Positions 37,701 to 45,738 of a stretch of 64,000 bases of DNA are shown piece after piece. The notes under the pieces were generated by a model, which saw nothing but the letters and a program-made list of their open reading frames with translations, did no database searches and was not told where the DNA came from. The stretch is from NCBI RefSeq assembly GCF_900113735.1, contig NZ_FOQM01000016.1:1-64000 (forward strand). Direction: 5' to 3'. The translations under genes and the position numbers were made by a program. Numbering within the stretch: the first letter of the stretch is position 1; each line of letters opens with the position of its first letter. Source of the DNA: Bradyrhizobium sp. Gha. GTDB taxonomy: Bacteria; Pseudomonadota; Alphaproteobacteria; Rhizobiales; Xanthobacteraceae.

Positions 37701-37912
37701 ACGAGAGGCGTTAGCTTGTACGAGAGGGATCTAAATGCTCTCTGTATCGATTCCAGTTCATTTTCTAAGTTGAGTTCGAATGCCGAAACCTCAGCAATGT
37801 CGTACACGCCGTCGGCCATTCGATATAGCCGCCGAGCTTTTTGCCACGCCCAATTAAGGTTTTCAGCGCTGACAAGAAAATCGAAAATCCTGCTCACTTC
37901 TGTTTCCGCCAT
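34727..37912 (-). CDS. Reverse transcriptase (UG/DRT class-1-like) with long C-terminal extension
   Basis: The 1061-residue protein has an RT domain in residues 60-400: motif A ASIDLERFYPN with catalytic Asp220, motif B RGIPTGLMVAGFLSNA (285-300), motif C FVDD with Asp326-Asp327, and SDKKYS for motif D. The remaining 650 residues are helix-rich with no known domain; there is no maturase, endonuclease or RNase H motif, so it is not a group II intron or retron RT. It overlaps the primase by 19 bases and the nitrilase by 4. The domain set fits bacterial defence RTs. GC is below backbone, consistent with transfer. Confidence 0.88.
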   Translation of the reverse strand: MAETEVSRIFDFLVSAENLNWAWQKARRLYRMADGVYDIAEVSAFELNLENELESIQRAFRSLSYKLTPLVLLPQPKKSDAQGNPQMRQSFHVAVRDQVAWIAIANAVGPHLDSKMPAWSYGHRLYKAAWYETERGQHRLETGPYRHSSGQLYRRFKHSWPLFRRHVSLTARAMANGLDNQEQLDASERNALNFAERPTYLNEGFWPKTEGHQLYYASIDLERFYPNTTIEAVLRGIKENLDEYEQEQDLQALLARMLSFTIGTRRSAYLRDPICQPETRPGAFRGIPTGLMVAGFLSNAAMLPLDLAINARVQERRRIAHFRFVDDHVILAYRFEDLVDWIRAYKSDLAAFSIGPIISDKKYSPANLAAVINADAPTEAADAVKAQCEIDGLRPAKLMTKTLALVSDLAGAGFEIMPDHAREQRLSELEWLLLANLPDDEIRSDTRAAFAAGRISALVPMSFDHSIELLESHRRLSDLQAKPQANRELIAEAQNIANQQRLSQANSDRRRLNHYFKLLLQAFHDYPDKPRLFIRALDYCRTTGQRGTPELLKWIVSELETSSKRPLATYLGPLAIQTIARHIVTAAFDMSDYQLLERQRRAARSYLISLTRKPTQLLLRQILALEEDTFAGVASRNALLAAVSYATEAIEHERSKEKMKALAAFLDAPSLTTASSRWLARTGSPIGVWVHWLDSVRPDREFGPGLAWQLSRDSHDPSDLFDRNSLRKGPQQMSSRGSAFWGEHPRFLNMSDAGWLLEQRRSEYPIRIEETSRRSSLFRKIVSHTRALERSGGLSLEDWVALITELPSDDPRVGEWTALEIIRQLVAAVEIFPTGRLETLDELHPSNIMVPASWREPKPPGNFTLPRWTWESWKQVIRENGASVAIVKPPISDFRRDLTEPNEDSDPEHLWLRRLRGIGLLLLGLCSKNLALPAAWNIRGAERDVGRYVRVRLEEATISSRTQGIIEAALLSRSVETALIRFNPQIFFGSRKSETVNDTATDPPLISDVEALLKEIRAAQTVLEGRQISVLHHAPRQLVPMNVFQLTRVATPLDLFPDDQE

Positions 37913-38895
37913 ACCAGGTAGTCGTTTAGATCTTTTCCGTGCGGTACCCGTTGCACTACGAATTGAATCCCGGCTCGTCGAAATAGCGCGGTGACGCGGG
38001 CCTCCATCGCTTTCCCGGCTTCGTCATTGTCAGGAATGATATATGCCGTTTTACTCCGCATCGATCTCAAGAGATTGGTCGAGAAAGTTGTGCTGGCACC
38101 AGTCAGGCCGATGGCGGTCAACCCCATCTCGGTGGCGGAGAGGGTGTCTGTTACGCCTTCGCAGATGTAGATGTTCTTAGCCTGAGACACTGCGTCTTGA
38201 TTGAAGATCAGTTTGCGGACGCCATTGAGGCCCATCCAACGTCTTGTAGAGTTGGAAATAGAGCGGCTCTGAAAGTACACAATCTCGCCGCCAGTGACGA
38301 ACGGAACTAGAAGGCTTCTGCTCGGAAAGACCAGTTCGGGTGCCTTGTCTGGAAATATAAGCCCACAGCTCACCAGCGCCGCCGTTCCATATTTGCTCAG
38401 TAGCCGCTTCAAGACATCGTCGCTGTTCCCAATAAAGCCGATGCGAAATGATTTTTGTGTGTGCTCCGATATTCCTCGATTGAGCAGGTACTGTTGTCCA
38501 CGCTCTGCAGGGGGGCATAACGAAGCGAAATGATCAAAGATCGCAGGGTTGGCGACACATTGCGCATCCTCCGTCTCAGGCTCTTCTGCGGGAGCGATCC
38601 TCGAATATTGGTGTGAACTCGTCTTGGATTGCCGAATTGACTGGCTTAGCCAAGAAACGACTTCAGAAGATGACTTTCCAGTTATGATGGATGCAAAATC
38701 AATGACCGATCCGCCTCTCCCGCAACCGTGGCAAAAGCAGAGGTTCTTCTTTCGATCTATCGAGAATGAAGGGTTCTTATCTTTATGGTCAGGGAACGGA
38801 CATCGCATTCCAGCCCGGCGCGAGAGTGGAACACCGAGCCGTTGTGCCACTTCGTCGATGGGAATTCTTTTCACCTCGTCCCAACGTGATGACAT
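37894..38895 (-). CDS. DnaG-like primase with CHC2 zinc finger and TOPRIM domain
   Basis: The 333-residue protein has a CHC2-type zinc finger (Cys32, His37, Cys55, Cys58 in CPFPDH and CFCHGCGRGG) followed by a TOPRIM domain with the acidic centre Glu246 (CEGVTD) and Asp289-Asp291 (PDNDEAG). The order zinc finger, linker, TOPRIM is that of short DnaG/phage primases, without the C-terminal helicase-binding domain. It could synthesise primers or act as a TOPRIM nuclease or helper of the RT. It starts four bases after the exonuclease stop and overlaps the RT start, indicating one transcript. Confidence 0.88.
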   Translation of the reverse strand: MSSRWDEVKRIPIDEVAQRLGVPLSRRAGMRCPFPDHKDKNPSFSIDRKKNLCFCHGCGRGGSVIDFASIITGKSSSEVVSWLSQSIRQSKTSSHQYSRIAPAEEPETEDAQCVANPAIFDHFASLCPPAERGQQYLLNRGISEHTQKSFRIGFIGNSDDVLKRLLSKYGTAALVSCGLIFPDKAPELVFPSRSLLVPFVTGGEIVYFQSRSISNSTRRWMGLNGVRKLIFNQDAVSQAKNIYICEGVTDTLSATEMGLTAIGLTGASTTFSTNLLRSMRSKTAYIIPDNDEAGKAMEARVTALFRRAGIQFVVQRVPHGKDLNDYLVWRKQK

Positions 38896-38899
38896 TCGC

Positions 38900-39787
38900 C
38901 TAATTCAGTATGTTGCGAAAACGGTTTCGAGCACTCATGGAAAATGTCTCCGGCAATACGGAATCGCCTAAACCTCTCAGAAATGAGATCTCATCATCCG
39001 CATCAGTCGGGGCGACGTCCCGCCACCATGCCCTTGGATACTGATTGATGCTGCCATTCCACCGATAGCCCCTCCGCTTAAGTAGAAGACGAAGCTCGAA
39101 CGGTGCGCCTGTTGCAAAAATGCGAGTCTCTATACGGCGAGCTCTAGTTAGCAATGCGCTCATCGCTAGTTGCCCGGACTTTGGCAAAGTCAGAGATAGA
39201 ACTTCGGCAACTGCGTTGCAGTCGTCCTCGGCTCTGTGGGCGTCATAGAAGAAGTCGAAGCTTTGCGCGATGTACTCCAGTCGTGATCCGACGATGCCCT
39301 CGTCCCGCCAAGGAATCTCCGTGGCTGAGCACCCCCACGGATATGAAGCGAAGAGGTTTGAAAGCTTTTCACAAAAAGGTCGATCGAATGCAGCGTTGTG
39401 GGCTATTATGAGCGCTGCATCGCCAAGAAAATCATGGATATCTTGTTCTGCAATTCGCTTTCCGGCTACCATCTCGTCGGTAATACCGGTTAGGTCTGTA
39501 ACTGACGACGGTATTGGCTTCTGCGGTTCATTGAATGCCCGGAAAGAATCCAATACGGCGCCTATGTGACCTTCGCGATCGAAGTTGAACTTAAGCATCG
39601 CAAGCTCGATCACTTCATCTAGTTCTGAATCCAGGCCAGTCGTTTCAACGTCCAAGATAATGCCCACCAACTTTTCAGCTGCTAGGTCTGCATTCGTCTT
39701 GGCAGTTGGGACAAGTCGTCGGAGAACTCGGAATTCGGAGCTCTTCTTCAAGACGGCGGCGGCTTCCTCTAGGCTGATATTTGGCAC
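38900..39787 (-). CDS. DEDDh 3'-5' exonuclease (DnaQ-like) of the RT operon
   Basis: The 295-residue protein has all five DEDDh residues: Asp46 and Glu48 (LDVETTG), Asp135 (HNAAFD), His184 and Asp189 (HRAEDD). A C-terminal region (RGYRWNGSINQYPRAWW) resembles that of DnaQ-type exonucleases from mobile elements. The start is a GTG at 39787, preceded by CCAGGAGATTTCGG. As the first gene of the operon it may trim DNA or cDNA ends or degrade phage DNA. No polymerase partner domain is fused. Confidence 0.87.
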   Translation of the reverse strand: MPNISLEEAAAVLKKSSEFRVLRRLVPTAKTNADLAAEKLVGIILDVETTGLDSELDEVIELAMLKFNFDREGHIGAVLDSFRAFNEPQKPIPSSVTDLTGITDEMVAGKRIAEQDIHDFLGDAALIIAHNAAFDRPFCEKLSNLFASYPWGCSATEIPWRDEGIVGSRLEYIAQSFDFFYDAHRAEDDCNAVAEVLSLTLPKSGQLAMSALLTRARRIETRIFATGAPFELRLLLKRRGYRWNGSINQYPRAWWRDVAPTDADDEISFLRGLGDSVLPETFSMSARNRFRNILN

Positions 39788-40442
39788 CCGAAATCTCCTG
39801 GCGTGACGCCTGAACGCGGCAGTTTAACACGCGCACTCGATGCCCGCGACGCGGACAGGATTTCCAAGCGGGCGTTTACTTGCATTCAAATCTGGAGTTA
39901 TCGGGAAATAAGGAATGGGCGATCTCCGGTGGTGCCAGCATTAGTGCGATTCGGATCGACTTCGGATAGAAGCATAGTTTTCCTACACGTAAATGGAAAT
40001 GCGCCAAAAGTCTGCTAGTTTACCCCCAATCTTTGCGCTGCGCCTGCGAACGCTCGAGGTAGTACTATGCCCGTACATGCTTCTAAGTTGCGTCTTCGTT
40101 GGGCGTGGGCCTACTCACCTGGCTTCAGAATCTGCATCGGAACTGACGGCAAAACGGCTCGCCGAGCATCTAACCGGGATGAAACTCATCGTCCTGGACG
40201 AACTGGGCTACTTGCCCTTGGCGCAGTCCTGTGGCCAGCTTCGCTTCGGTCGGCTCTATGAACGCGGCTTGCGCGGACCAATCTCGCCTTCCAGGTGCAA
40301 TCGGTGCCGACCTACCGCGGCGCCCGGCGGCCCGACTTCGCATCCTGAGAACCAGCGTTCTCAACGGAAGGATTGCTGGGCTGGCCCTTCTGTTTTTCTA
40401 CTAGCCGGCGCTATCACCCATTTAAGAACGAAAGCGACAGGC
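39788..40442 (+). pseudogene. Intergenic stretch with decayed IS21 IstB ATPase gene
   Basis: No intact gene is present. Between about 40085 and 40290 the plus strand encodes LASESAS... then RLAEHLTGMKLIVLDELGYLPLAQ (shown in part), close to the Walker B region of IS21 IstB, followed by a frame change to RTNLAF, which again matches IstB (TTNLAFGEW). Walker A and the termini are missing. A small hairpin, TGAGAAC...GTTCTCA, is at 40346-40363. The remnant marks an old IS21 insertion at the junction of the RT element and the catabolic cluster. The first 200 bases hold the exonuclease promoter. Confidence 0.65.
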
Positions 40443-41192
40443 ATGAGCAAATTATTGGAAGGCAAAGTGGCTCTGGTGACAGGGGGATCGCGAGGGCTGG
40501 GTGCCGCGACGGCTTTGCTGCTCGCTGAGCGCGGCGCACATGTCGCGATCAGTTATGTCAATTCAAGTGAAAAAGCGGACGCGATTGTTCGGCAAATCAC
40601 TGACAAGGGTGTCAGGTCGATTGCATTCAAGGCCGATCAAGCAGATCCGGCGGCCGCTTCAGGTTTAATCGGAAGCGTGGTCGAGGAGTTTGGCCGCCTC
40701 GACATTCTGGTGAACAATGCTGCCTTGGCTATTCCCGGCAAGGTAGACGATGTAGGTGCCGACGTTTCAGCCTTGGACCGGCAGTTTGCGGTCAACGTCA
40801 CCGGTGTCATCGCGACTATTAGGGCAGCCTCTCAAGTTATGCGTGATGGCGGTCGGATCATCACCGTGGGATCGGGAGTCGCGGTTCGCACTGGAAGGCC
40901 GGGCACGGCAGACTACGCCGCAACGAAGGGGGCAATCTTAGCATACTGCCGTGGGGCGGCGCGCGACCTCGGATCCCGCGGCATTACGGTCAATATGATC
41001 CATGCCGGCCTGATGGAGACCGACATGACTGCACCTTTTGCAGCCGTTCTTCCCACGATCGTCGCTCAGCTGCCGATTTCCCGTATTGGCAAGCCCGAGG
41101 AGATTGCGGAGGGGATTGCCTTCTTTGCAGGGCCCAATACCGGATACATTACGGGCGCCGTGCTAAATATCGACGGTGGCCATAGCGCCTGA
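40443..41192 (+). CDS. SDR-family oxidoreductase (FabG-like)
   Basis: The 249-residue enzyme is a classical short-chain dehydrogenase with TGGSRGLG cofactor loop, NNAAL, the catalytic Ser (VGSGVAV) and YAATKGA active site, and the C-terminal GYITGAVLNIDGGHSA. It probably prefers NAD(P)H and oxidises or reduces a ring or chain alcohol. It begins the catabolic cluster. The long open frame upstream contains the IstB remnant in frame, but translation most likely starts at the ATG at 40443. It is convergent with the flavoprotein gene. Confidence 0.88.
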   Translation: MSKLLEGKVALVTGGSRGLGAATALLLAERGAHVAISYVNSSEKADAIVRQITDKGVRSIAFKADQADPAAASGLIGSVVEEFGRLDILVNNAALAIPGKVDDVGADVSALDRQFAVNVTGVIATIRAASQVMRDGGRIITVGSGVAVRTGRPGTADYAATKGAILAYCRGAARDLGSRGITVNMIHAGLMETDMTAPFAAVLPTIVAQLPISRIGKPEEIAEGIAFFAGPNTGYITGAVLNIDGGHSA

Positions 41193-41535
41193 GTTCGTGC
41201 GGAAAGGAATGGGCCGCCCCGTCGATCGTCGTCAAATCGGTCTAGGGCCGCTATCCTCGAGCGAATTTCTTCTGCACGACAGCTCGATCCGTACCGAGTT
41301 GAGACGTACAAAGCTTAGCATCTCCCGCATGTGAGCAGAACGCTCTCTTGGTGCACCGACAAGACAAGATCGTCAGAAGGTCGGTGAGAGCCTGGTGCTC
41401 CACGCCTGCGGCGACGCTGGAAACGGTAGTCCGACCGAATTCGGTCGGACTTGGGAACGCTAAGTCACAGCTCGGAAAGCGTCCCGTACACGAGCAATCG
41501 AGAGGCCTCCTTGCAGAGCTTGGGTTTAGTAACCT
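41193..41535. other. Gene-free stretch between convergent genes, with a 24-bp palindrome
   Basis: No convincing coding sequence lies between the SDR and flavoprotein stops. The main feature is a perfect 24-base palindrome (see 41428-41451). Short frames overlapping the flavoprotein end are shadows. No T-rich terminator was seen. Confidence 0.5.
41428..41451. promoter_or_regulatory. Perfect 24-bp palindrome
   Basis: The half-site AGTCCGACCGAA is followed directly by its complement with no spacer. The absence of a loop and of a T-run makes a terminator unlikely; a site for a dimeric regulator such as TetR or GntR, or a mobile-element remnant, is possible. No second copy was noticed in the window. 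Confidence 0.5.
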
Positions 41536-43242
41536 TCAAGGCCGGAATCCGTCGCGGCCCGCGATGCGAGAAGCAGCGATATACGCGAAAGTCATTGCCG
41601 GTCCGAGTGTAACGCCTGCACCGGGATAAGTACCGCGCATCACGCTGCCGGAATCGTTGCCGACCGCATAAAGGTTCGGGATCGGCGCTCCTTCCTTGGA
41701 GATCACTTCAGCTTTTTCGTTGGTGCGGATACCCGCGAATGTGCCGATGTCCCCTGGAATGATCCTGAGTGCGTAATAGGGTGGGGATTTGATCGGCGCT
41801 ATGTTGGGGTGATATCCTCTTTCGTGCATCGCGCCATGTATTCGCTGATATGCGTCGTTCCCACGCCCGAAGGCTGGGTCTTGGCCGAGCTCGGCAGATC
41901 GATTGAACTCCGATAACGTGTCGACCAACCCGCCTGGATCCATTCCCAAAAGCTTCGCTAGACCTTCCACCGTGGATGCGCGCTTGAGATAGCCACTTCG
42001 TAGGAATGGCGCGATGCTGAGCGGTGATGGCGGAGCTGCCCCCATTCCCCACCGTCGGACGGACTGATGATCGGCGATTATGAACGCCTCGACGGTTTCA
42101 TCATTCCGGCAAGCGTCCAACATCAAGGGAACAAAATCGTGATAGGACACGGTCTCATTGCAAAAACGCCGGCCCCTTTTGTCGACCACTATGAAGCCCG
42201 GCTTGGCTCGGTCGTTGAAATGAGGAAATCCGATCGTGGAGCCGTCGGGCTGCGGGACTTCCGATACCGGTGTCCATGCCGCATAATGATGGACGTCAAA
42301 GTCGGTGCCCGCTCCCATCGAGCGCGCAAGCCTGAGGCCATCACCGGTGTTTGTAGTCGGCGCGAGAGAGCGAAAGCGGATGCCGTTGTGTACGTCGCGA
42401 TCTAACTCTTGCCGCTGCTCTTCGTCCGCTGGAAAGCCGCCGGTGGCGAGGATCACGGCCTTCTTTGCAACAACTCGGATGTCTTCGCCGTCCTTCGAGA
42501 CGATGGCTCCGTGAACAGCACCGTTGTCGCTAATCAGTGCGGAGACCGGCGAGGAGCGCCATATAGCGATCTTGCGATCATTGGCCGTCAAAAGGAGCGC
42601 AGCGATGAGCGCATTGCCGTTGGTGAGGCGCGTTCCTCGGTCATGGCTGATACGATCAAGGCAGTATCGCGCGAACATTTTCGCCGCATGGCTAAACGAC
42701 GACAATGACCTTTTGAAGTTGTACAGGTGCGGAAGATCCGCGCTACCGACCATCATCCCACCGAAGATGGTCATCGTCTTAATGGGCGGCCTGAGGGAGG
42801 CGAAGCTTTCGCCGAGCCGCCGACCGTCGAAAACGCGCGGCCTCAACGACCGGCCACCCTTTGATCCGCCGGGATAGTCTGGATGGTAGTCAGGCATTGA
42901 TGGCAAGGCGTCGAACTGAGCCTGGCTTTTGGACTGCATGAAGTCGAGCATTTCCGGCGCGTAGTGAATATAAGCGGCCGCCTTTTGCTCGTCGATCTTA
43001 TTCCCGGTTTCGGACCGGAGGTATCGGATCGCGTCTTCGGGCGTATCGATGACGCCAAGCTTTCGCGCCGGCCCGTTGTTCGGAATCCAGATCACCCCGG
43101 CGGAAAATGCGGTGGTACCGCCGATGAACTCGGTCTTCTCGACAAGCAGAACCCGTAGCCCAGCTTCTTCAGCGGTGATCGCAGCGGTAAGGCCGGCTGC
43201 ACCGGACCCGACGACAAGGACGTCGCAATCTACTTCGCGCAT
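41536..43242 (-). CDS. FAD-binding dehydrogenase (KstD / fumarate-reductase flavoprotein family)
   Basis: The 568-residue flavoprotein starts VDCDVLVVGSGAAGLTAAIT with the ADP-binding fold, has the ATGGFPADEEQR and TGDGLRLARSMGAG segments, and ends with NLYAVGNDSGSVMRGTYPGAGVTL, the flavin-binding C-terminus of this family. Members include 3-ketosteroid-delta1-dehydrogenase and related enzymes that dehydrogenate ring ketones or reduce enoates. Without the substrate it cannot be called KstD. It is divergent from the alpha/beta hydrolase, with a small palindrome in the shared promoter region. Confidence 0.87.
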   Translation of the reverse strand: MREVDCDVLVVGSGAAGLTAAITAEEAGLRVLLVEKTEFIGGTTAFSAGVIWIPNNGPARKLGVIDTPEDAIRYLRSETGNKIDEQKAAAYIHYAPEMLDFMQSKSQAQFDALPSMPDYHPDYPGGSKGGRSLRPRVFDGRRLGESFASLRPPIKTMTIFGGMMVGSADLPHLYNFKRSLSSFSHAAKMFARYCLDRISHDRGTRLTNGNALIAALLLTANDRKIAIWRSSPVSALISDNGAVHGAIVSKDGEDIRVVAKKAVILATGGFPADEEQRQELDRDVHNGIRFRSLAPTTNTGDGLRLARSMGAGTDFDVHHYAAWTPVSEVPQPDGSTIGFPHFNDRAKPGFIVVDKRGRRFCNETVSYHDFVPLMLDACRNDETVEAFIIADHQSVRRWGMGAAPPSPLSIAPFLRSGYLKRASTVEGLAKLLGMDPGGLVDTLSEFNRSAELGQDPAFGRGNDAYQRIHGAMHERGYHPNIAPIKSPPYYALRIIPGDIGTFAGIRTNEKAEVISKEGAPIPNLYAVGNDSGSVMRGTYPGAGVTLGPAMTFAYIAASRIAGRDGFRP

Positions 43243-43271
43243 AATTTCCCCGTGGTTCTTATCTAGCTCGA

Positions 43272-43284
43272 ACTAACTGTTAGT
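43272..43284. promoter_or_regulatory. 13-bp palindrome in divergent promoter region
   Basis: ACTAAC-T-GTTAGT forms an exact inverted repeat between the divergent flavoprotein and hydrolase genes, about 30 bases upstream of the former. It is a candidate operator; chance occurrence cannot be excluded at this length. Confidence 0.35.
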
Positions 43285-43454
43285 CCGAGACGTCAGTGAC
43301 CGCCGTTCGAAAATCGCGAACGGGCGATAAGGTCCGACGACCGTTCGACCCTTCGCGTTCCGAGAAAGGCTATTCCATCACAGCGACTCGACGACCCCGA
43401 GGCTGTCGTCGTAGGCCTTGAGATAAGCACAGCTGCTGGAAAGAGCTTATAATT

Positions 43455-44366
43455 ATGGCCGATGAGGAACTTGCGACTATTCGACAGATGCTTTCGGAGG
43501 CGCCGCCACCACAGTCGCTAGATGATCTGCGGCGTCTCGTTGATCTCGATGCCGAGCGATATCCTCTGGTCGGCTTTAAGGTAGAAAAGGTTGATGCGGG
43601 AGGAGTAGCAGGCGAATGGGCCGCTGCCGAGGGTGCGGATAAGAGCAAAGTTGTCCTATATCTCCACGGTGGAGGTTACGGATTCGGATCGATCCTCAGT
43701 CACAGGCATCTTGCCGCGGAGATTGGAAAATCCAGCGGTTGCCGATCGCTGATCGTCGATTACCGGCTCGCACCAGAGAATCCGTTCCCAGCGGCGATCG
43801 AAGATGCCGGCCGCGCTTATCAATATCTCTTGGATGTAGGTGTCGACCCTCGAAATATTGCGGTCGCGGGGGACAGCGCGGGGGGAGGCCTCGCCGTCGC
43901 GACGATGCTTTCATTGAAAAACGCCGGAAAGCCGCTACCGGCGTGCGCTTGGCTGATCTCCCCTTGGGTCGATTTGGAAGCCAAAGGCTTGAGCTTCGAC
44001 ACACAGGCGGCGGTCGATCCAATGGTCAAGCGCGAAATGATTCTGCAGCTTGCTGGATCCTATTTGAATGGGAGCGATCCAAAAGAAGATCTTGCTTCGC
44101 CAATCCATGCGGATCTGCGCGGCCTTCCCCCCATGTTGATTCAGGTCGGAGCTGCGGAGGTTCTGCTTGACGACGCTGTGGGTCTGGCCAGACGTGCGGG
44201 CACTTGCGACGTTGAGGTCCAACTGGAGATCTGGCCGGAAATGATCCACATCTGGCACACGTTCTTCCCCGTACTTGCAGCGGGGCGGCGGGCGATCGCG
44301 CGCGGTGCCGAGTTCGTTTACCGCTCAATGTGCGACACGGTATCTCACGATGGAGTAAGAAAATGA
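43455..44366 (+). CDS. Alpha/beta hydrolase, hormone-sensitive-lipase type
   Basis: The 303-residue enzyme carries the HSL oxyanion motif HGGGYGFG, the GDSAGGG nucleophile elbow, DYRLAPENPFPAA, and a late His in PEMIHIWH, so the Ser-Asp-His triad is complete. It likely hydrolyses an ester or lactone. Its stop overlaps the start of the downstream lipocalin-like gene by four bases (ATGA), so the two are translationally coupled. It is divergent from the flavoprotein. Confidence 0.9.
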   Translation: MADEELATIRQMLSEAPPPQSLDDLRRLVDLDAERYPLVGFKVEKVDAGGVAGEWAAAEGADKSKVVLYLHGGGYGFGSILSHRHLAAEIGKSSGCRSLIVDYRLAPENPFPAAIEDAGRAYQYLLDVGVDPRNIAVAGDSAGGGLAVATMLSLKNAGKPLPACAWLISPWVDLEAKGLSFDTQAAVDPMVKREMILQLAGSYLNGSDPKEDLASPIHADLRGLPPMLIQVGAAEVLLDDAVGLARRAGTCDVEVQLEIWPEMIHIWHTFFPVLAAGRRAIARGAEFVYRSMCDTVSHDGVRK

Positions 44367-44815
44367 AGAAATTCGATGGAGATGCGCTGGTCGGCTCCTG
44401 GGAGTTCGTCTCCGACATCAACAAAATGGCGCAAGATCCCACCAAAACGATGGGCTTCTTTGGATCTAAGCCGAGTGGCATATTTATCTTTCTGGCGAAT
44501 GGTCGTTACTCAGTGATTCTGATGCATCCAGATCTGCCGAAATTTGTGGCGAACGATCGCCTCAAAGGAACGGACGAAGAGAACATGGCGATCATCAGAG
44601 GTGTATACGCGCACTTCGGTCGTTATTCCTTCGAGGCAGAGTCGGGAAAGCTCTCGTTTTTTGTCGAGGGTAGCACTTTTCCGAACGAGCGAGGTCGCGA
44701 GACCCGTAGACAGGTTGTGCAACTCGACTCGGAAAAACTCGTGTTCACAAACGACACGCCGCCAACCGGCGGAGACTCTCTCAAGGCTGCCACCGAACTT
44801 CGTCGGACAGGTTAG
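44363..44815 (+). CDS. Lipocalin-like domain protein
   Basis: The 150-residue protein opens MKKFDGDALVGSWEFVSD, then has beta-strand blocks IFIFLANGRYSVIL and YSFEAESGKLSFFVEG typical of the lipocalin_5-type fold in which a beta barrel binds a small hydrophobic ligand. There is no signal peptide, so it is cytoplasmic. The start at 44363 uses the ATGA overlap; a longer upstream frame is unlikely. It may bind a pathway intermediate. The function is unproven. Confidence 0.75.
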   Translation: MKKFDGDALVGSWEFVSDINKMAQDPTKTMGFFGSKPSGIFIFLANGRYSVILMHPDLPKFVANDRLKGTDEENMAIIRGVYAHFGRYSFEAESGKLSFFVEGSTFPNERGRETRRQVVQLDSEKLVFTNDTPPTGGDSLKAATELRRTG

Positions 44816-44952
44816 ATACGGCGATCGAGTTGTTCTCTTTGCGCGAACGACGTTTTACCTGAAACGATTCGACTCACTCCGTCACACCGTTAGCTTGTCA
44901 GTCGGTGTCCATCGAACGACCAATAAAGCTTACTGATTGTGGGGAGGGTTAA

Positions 44953-45738
44953 TTGACTGTCGGCGCGGCACGTCAGCTTTTGTCCGTGGAAGATGTCGGC
45001 ATCAGGTTCGGCGGGGTCGTCGCGCTCGATGGCGTGACATTCGATATTCGCGAGCGTGAGATCCTGGGACTGATCGGGCCTAACGGCGCAGGCAAGACTA
45101 CGCTGTTCAATTGTCTAAGCCGTCTATACCAGCCCACCAACGGTGATATTCGCATCGGCGGCCGTAGCATCCTCAAGTGTCCTGCTCACGCAATCGTTCA
45201 CGAGGGAATTGCGCGAACGTTCCAAAACGTAGCTCTCTTTCAAAAACTGTCGGTCCTCGACAATGTGAAAATCGGCGGGCATTCGCGCGGGCCACGCAGC
45301 GTAACTGCAGATGTGTTTGCATTGCCGTCATGTGGCCGGCGGGAGCGTGAATTGACCGCGCAAGCCAGGGACGTAATTGAATTTTTGGGTCTCACGGAGG
45401 TCGAGAAGAAGACGGTCTCCGATCTTCCGTTCGGCACACAGAAGCGCGTTGAATTGGCGCGTGCTCTAATCTCGCGCCCCAAATTACTTTTGCTAGATGA
45501 ACCCGCCGGCGGACTCAATCATGAGGAGGTATATGCGCTTGGGGACGTCATAAAGCATATCCGAGACAGGATGGGCGTAACCATTCTTCTGGTCGAGCAT
45601 CACATGGGCCTCGTCATGTCCATAGCCGACCGCGTCGTGGCGTTGAATTTCGGAAGAAAGCTCGCGGAAGGAGCTCCGTCCGAGATACAGACTCATCCAG
45701 ACGTGATCCGTGCATACTTGGGAGGAGATAAGAAATGA
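44953..45738 (+). CDS. livG: Branched-chain-type ABC transporter ATP-binding protein (LivG)
   Basis: The 261-residue ATPase has Walker A GPNGAGKT (TLFN after), the Q-loop ARTFQNV, a LivG-type signature DLPFGTQKRVELAR in place of LSGGQ, and Walker B LLLLDEP, with the AGGLN extension. The start is a TTG, preceded by GGGGAGGG. It forms the livGFHM operon, where each gene overlaps or abuts the next. The transported compound is unknown; in this context an aromatic or organic acid is more likely than leucine. Confidence 0.93.
   Translation: MTVGAARQLLSVEDVGIRFGGVVALDGVTFDIREREILGLIGPNGAGKTTLFNCLSRLYQPTNGDIRIGGRSILKCPAHAIVHEGIARTFQNVALFQKLSVLDNVKIGGHSRGPRSVTADVFALPSCGRRERELTAQARDVIEFLGLTEVEKKTVSDLPFGTQKRVELARALISRPKLLLLDEPAGGLNHEEVYALGDVIKHIRDRMGVTILLVEHHMGLVMSIADRVVALNFGRKLAEGAPSEIQTHPDVIRAYLGGDKK

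Noticed and set aside
34727..37912. Group II intron or retron as origin of the reverse transcriptase
   Set aside because: No maturase or endonuclease motif, no intron domain V-like structure next to it, no retron msr/msd arrangement, and the gene is embedded in a four-gene overlapping operon.
39803..40018. 71-codon frame between the exonuclease gene and the IstB remnant
   Set aside because: No ribosome-binding site, odd composition, and it overlaps the region that should hold the exonuclease promoter.
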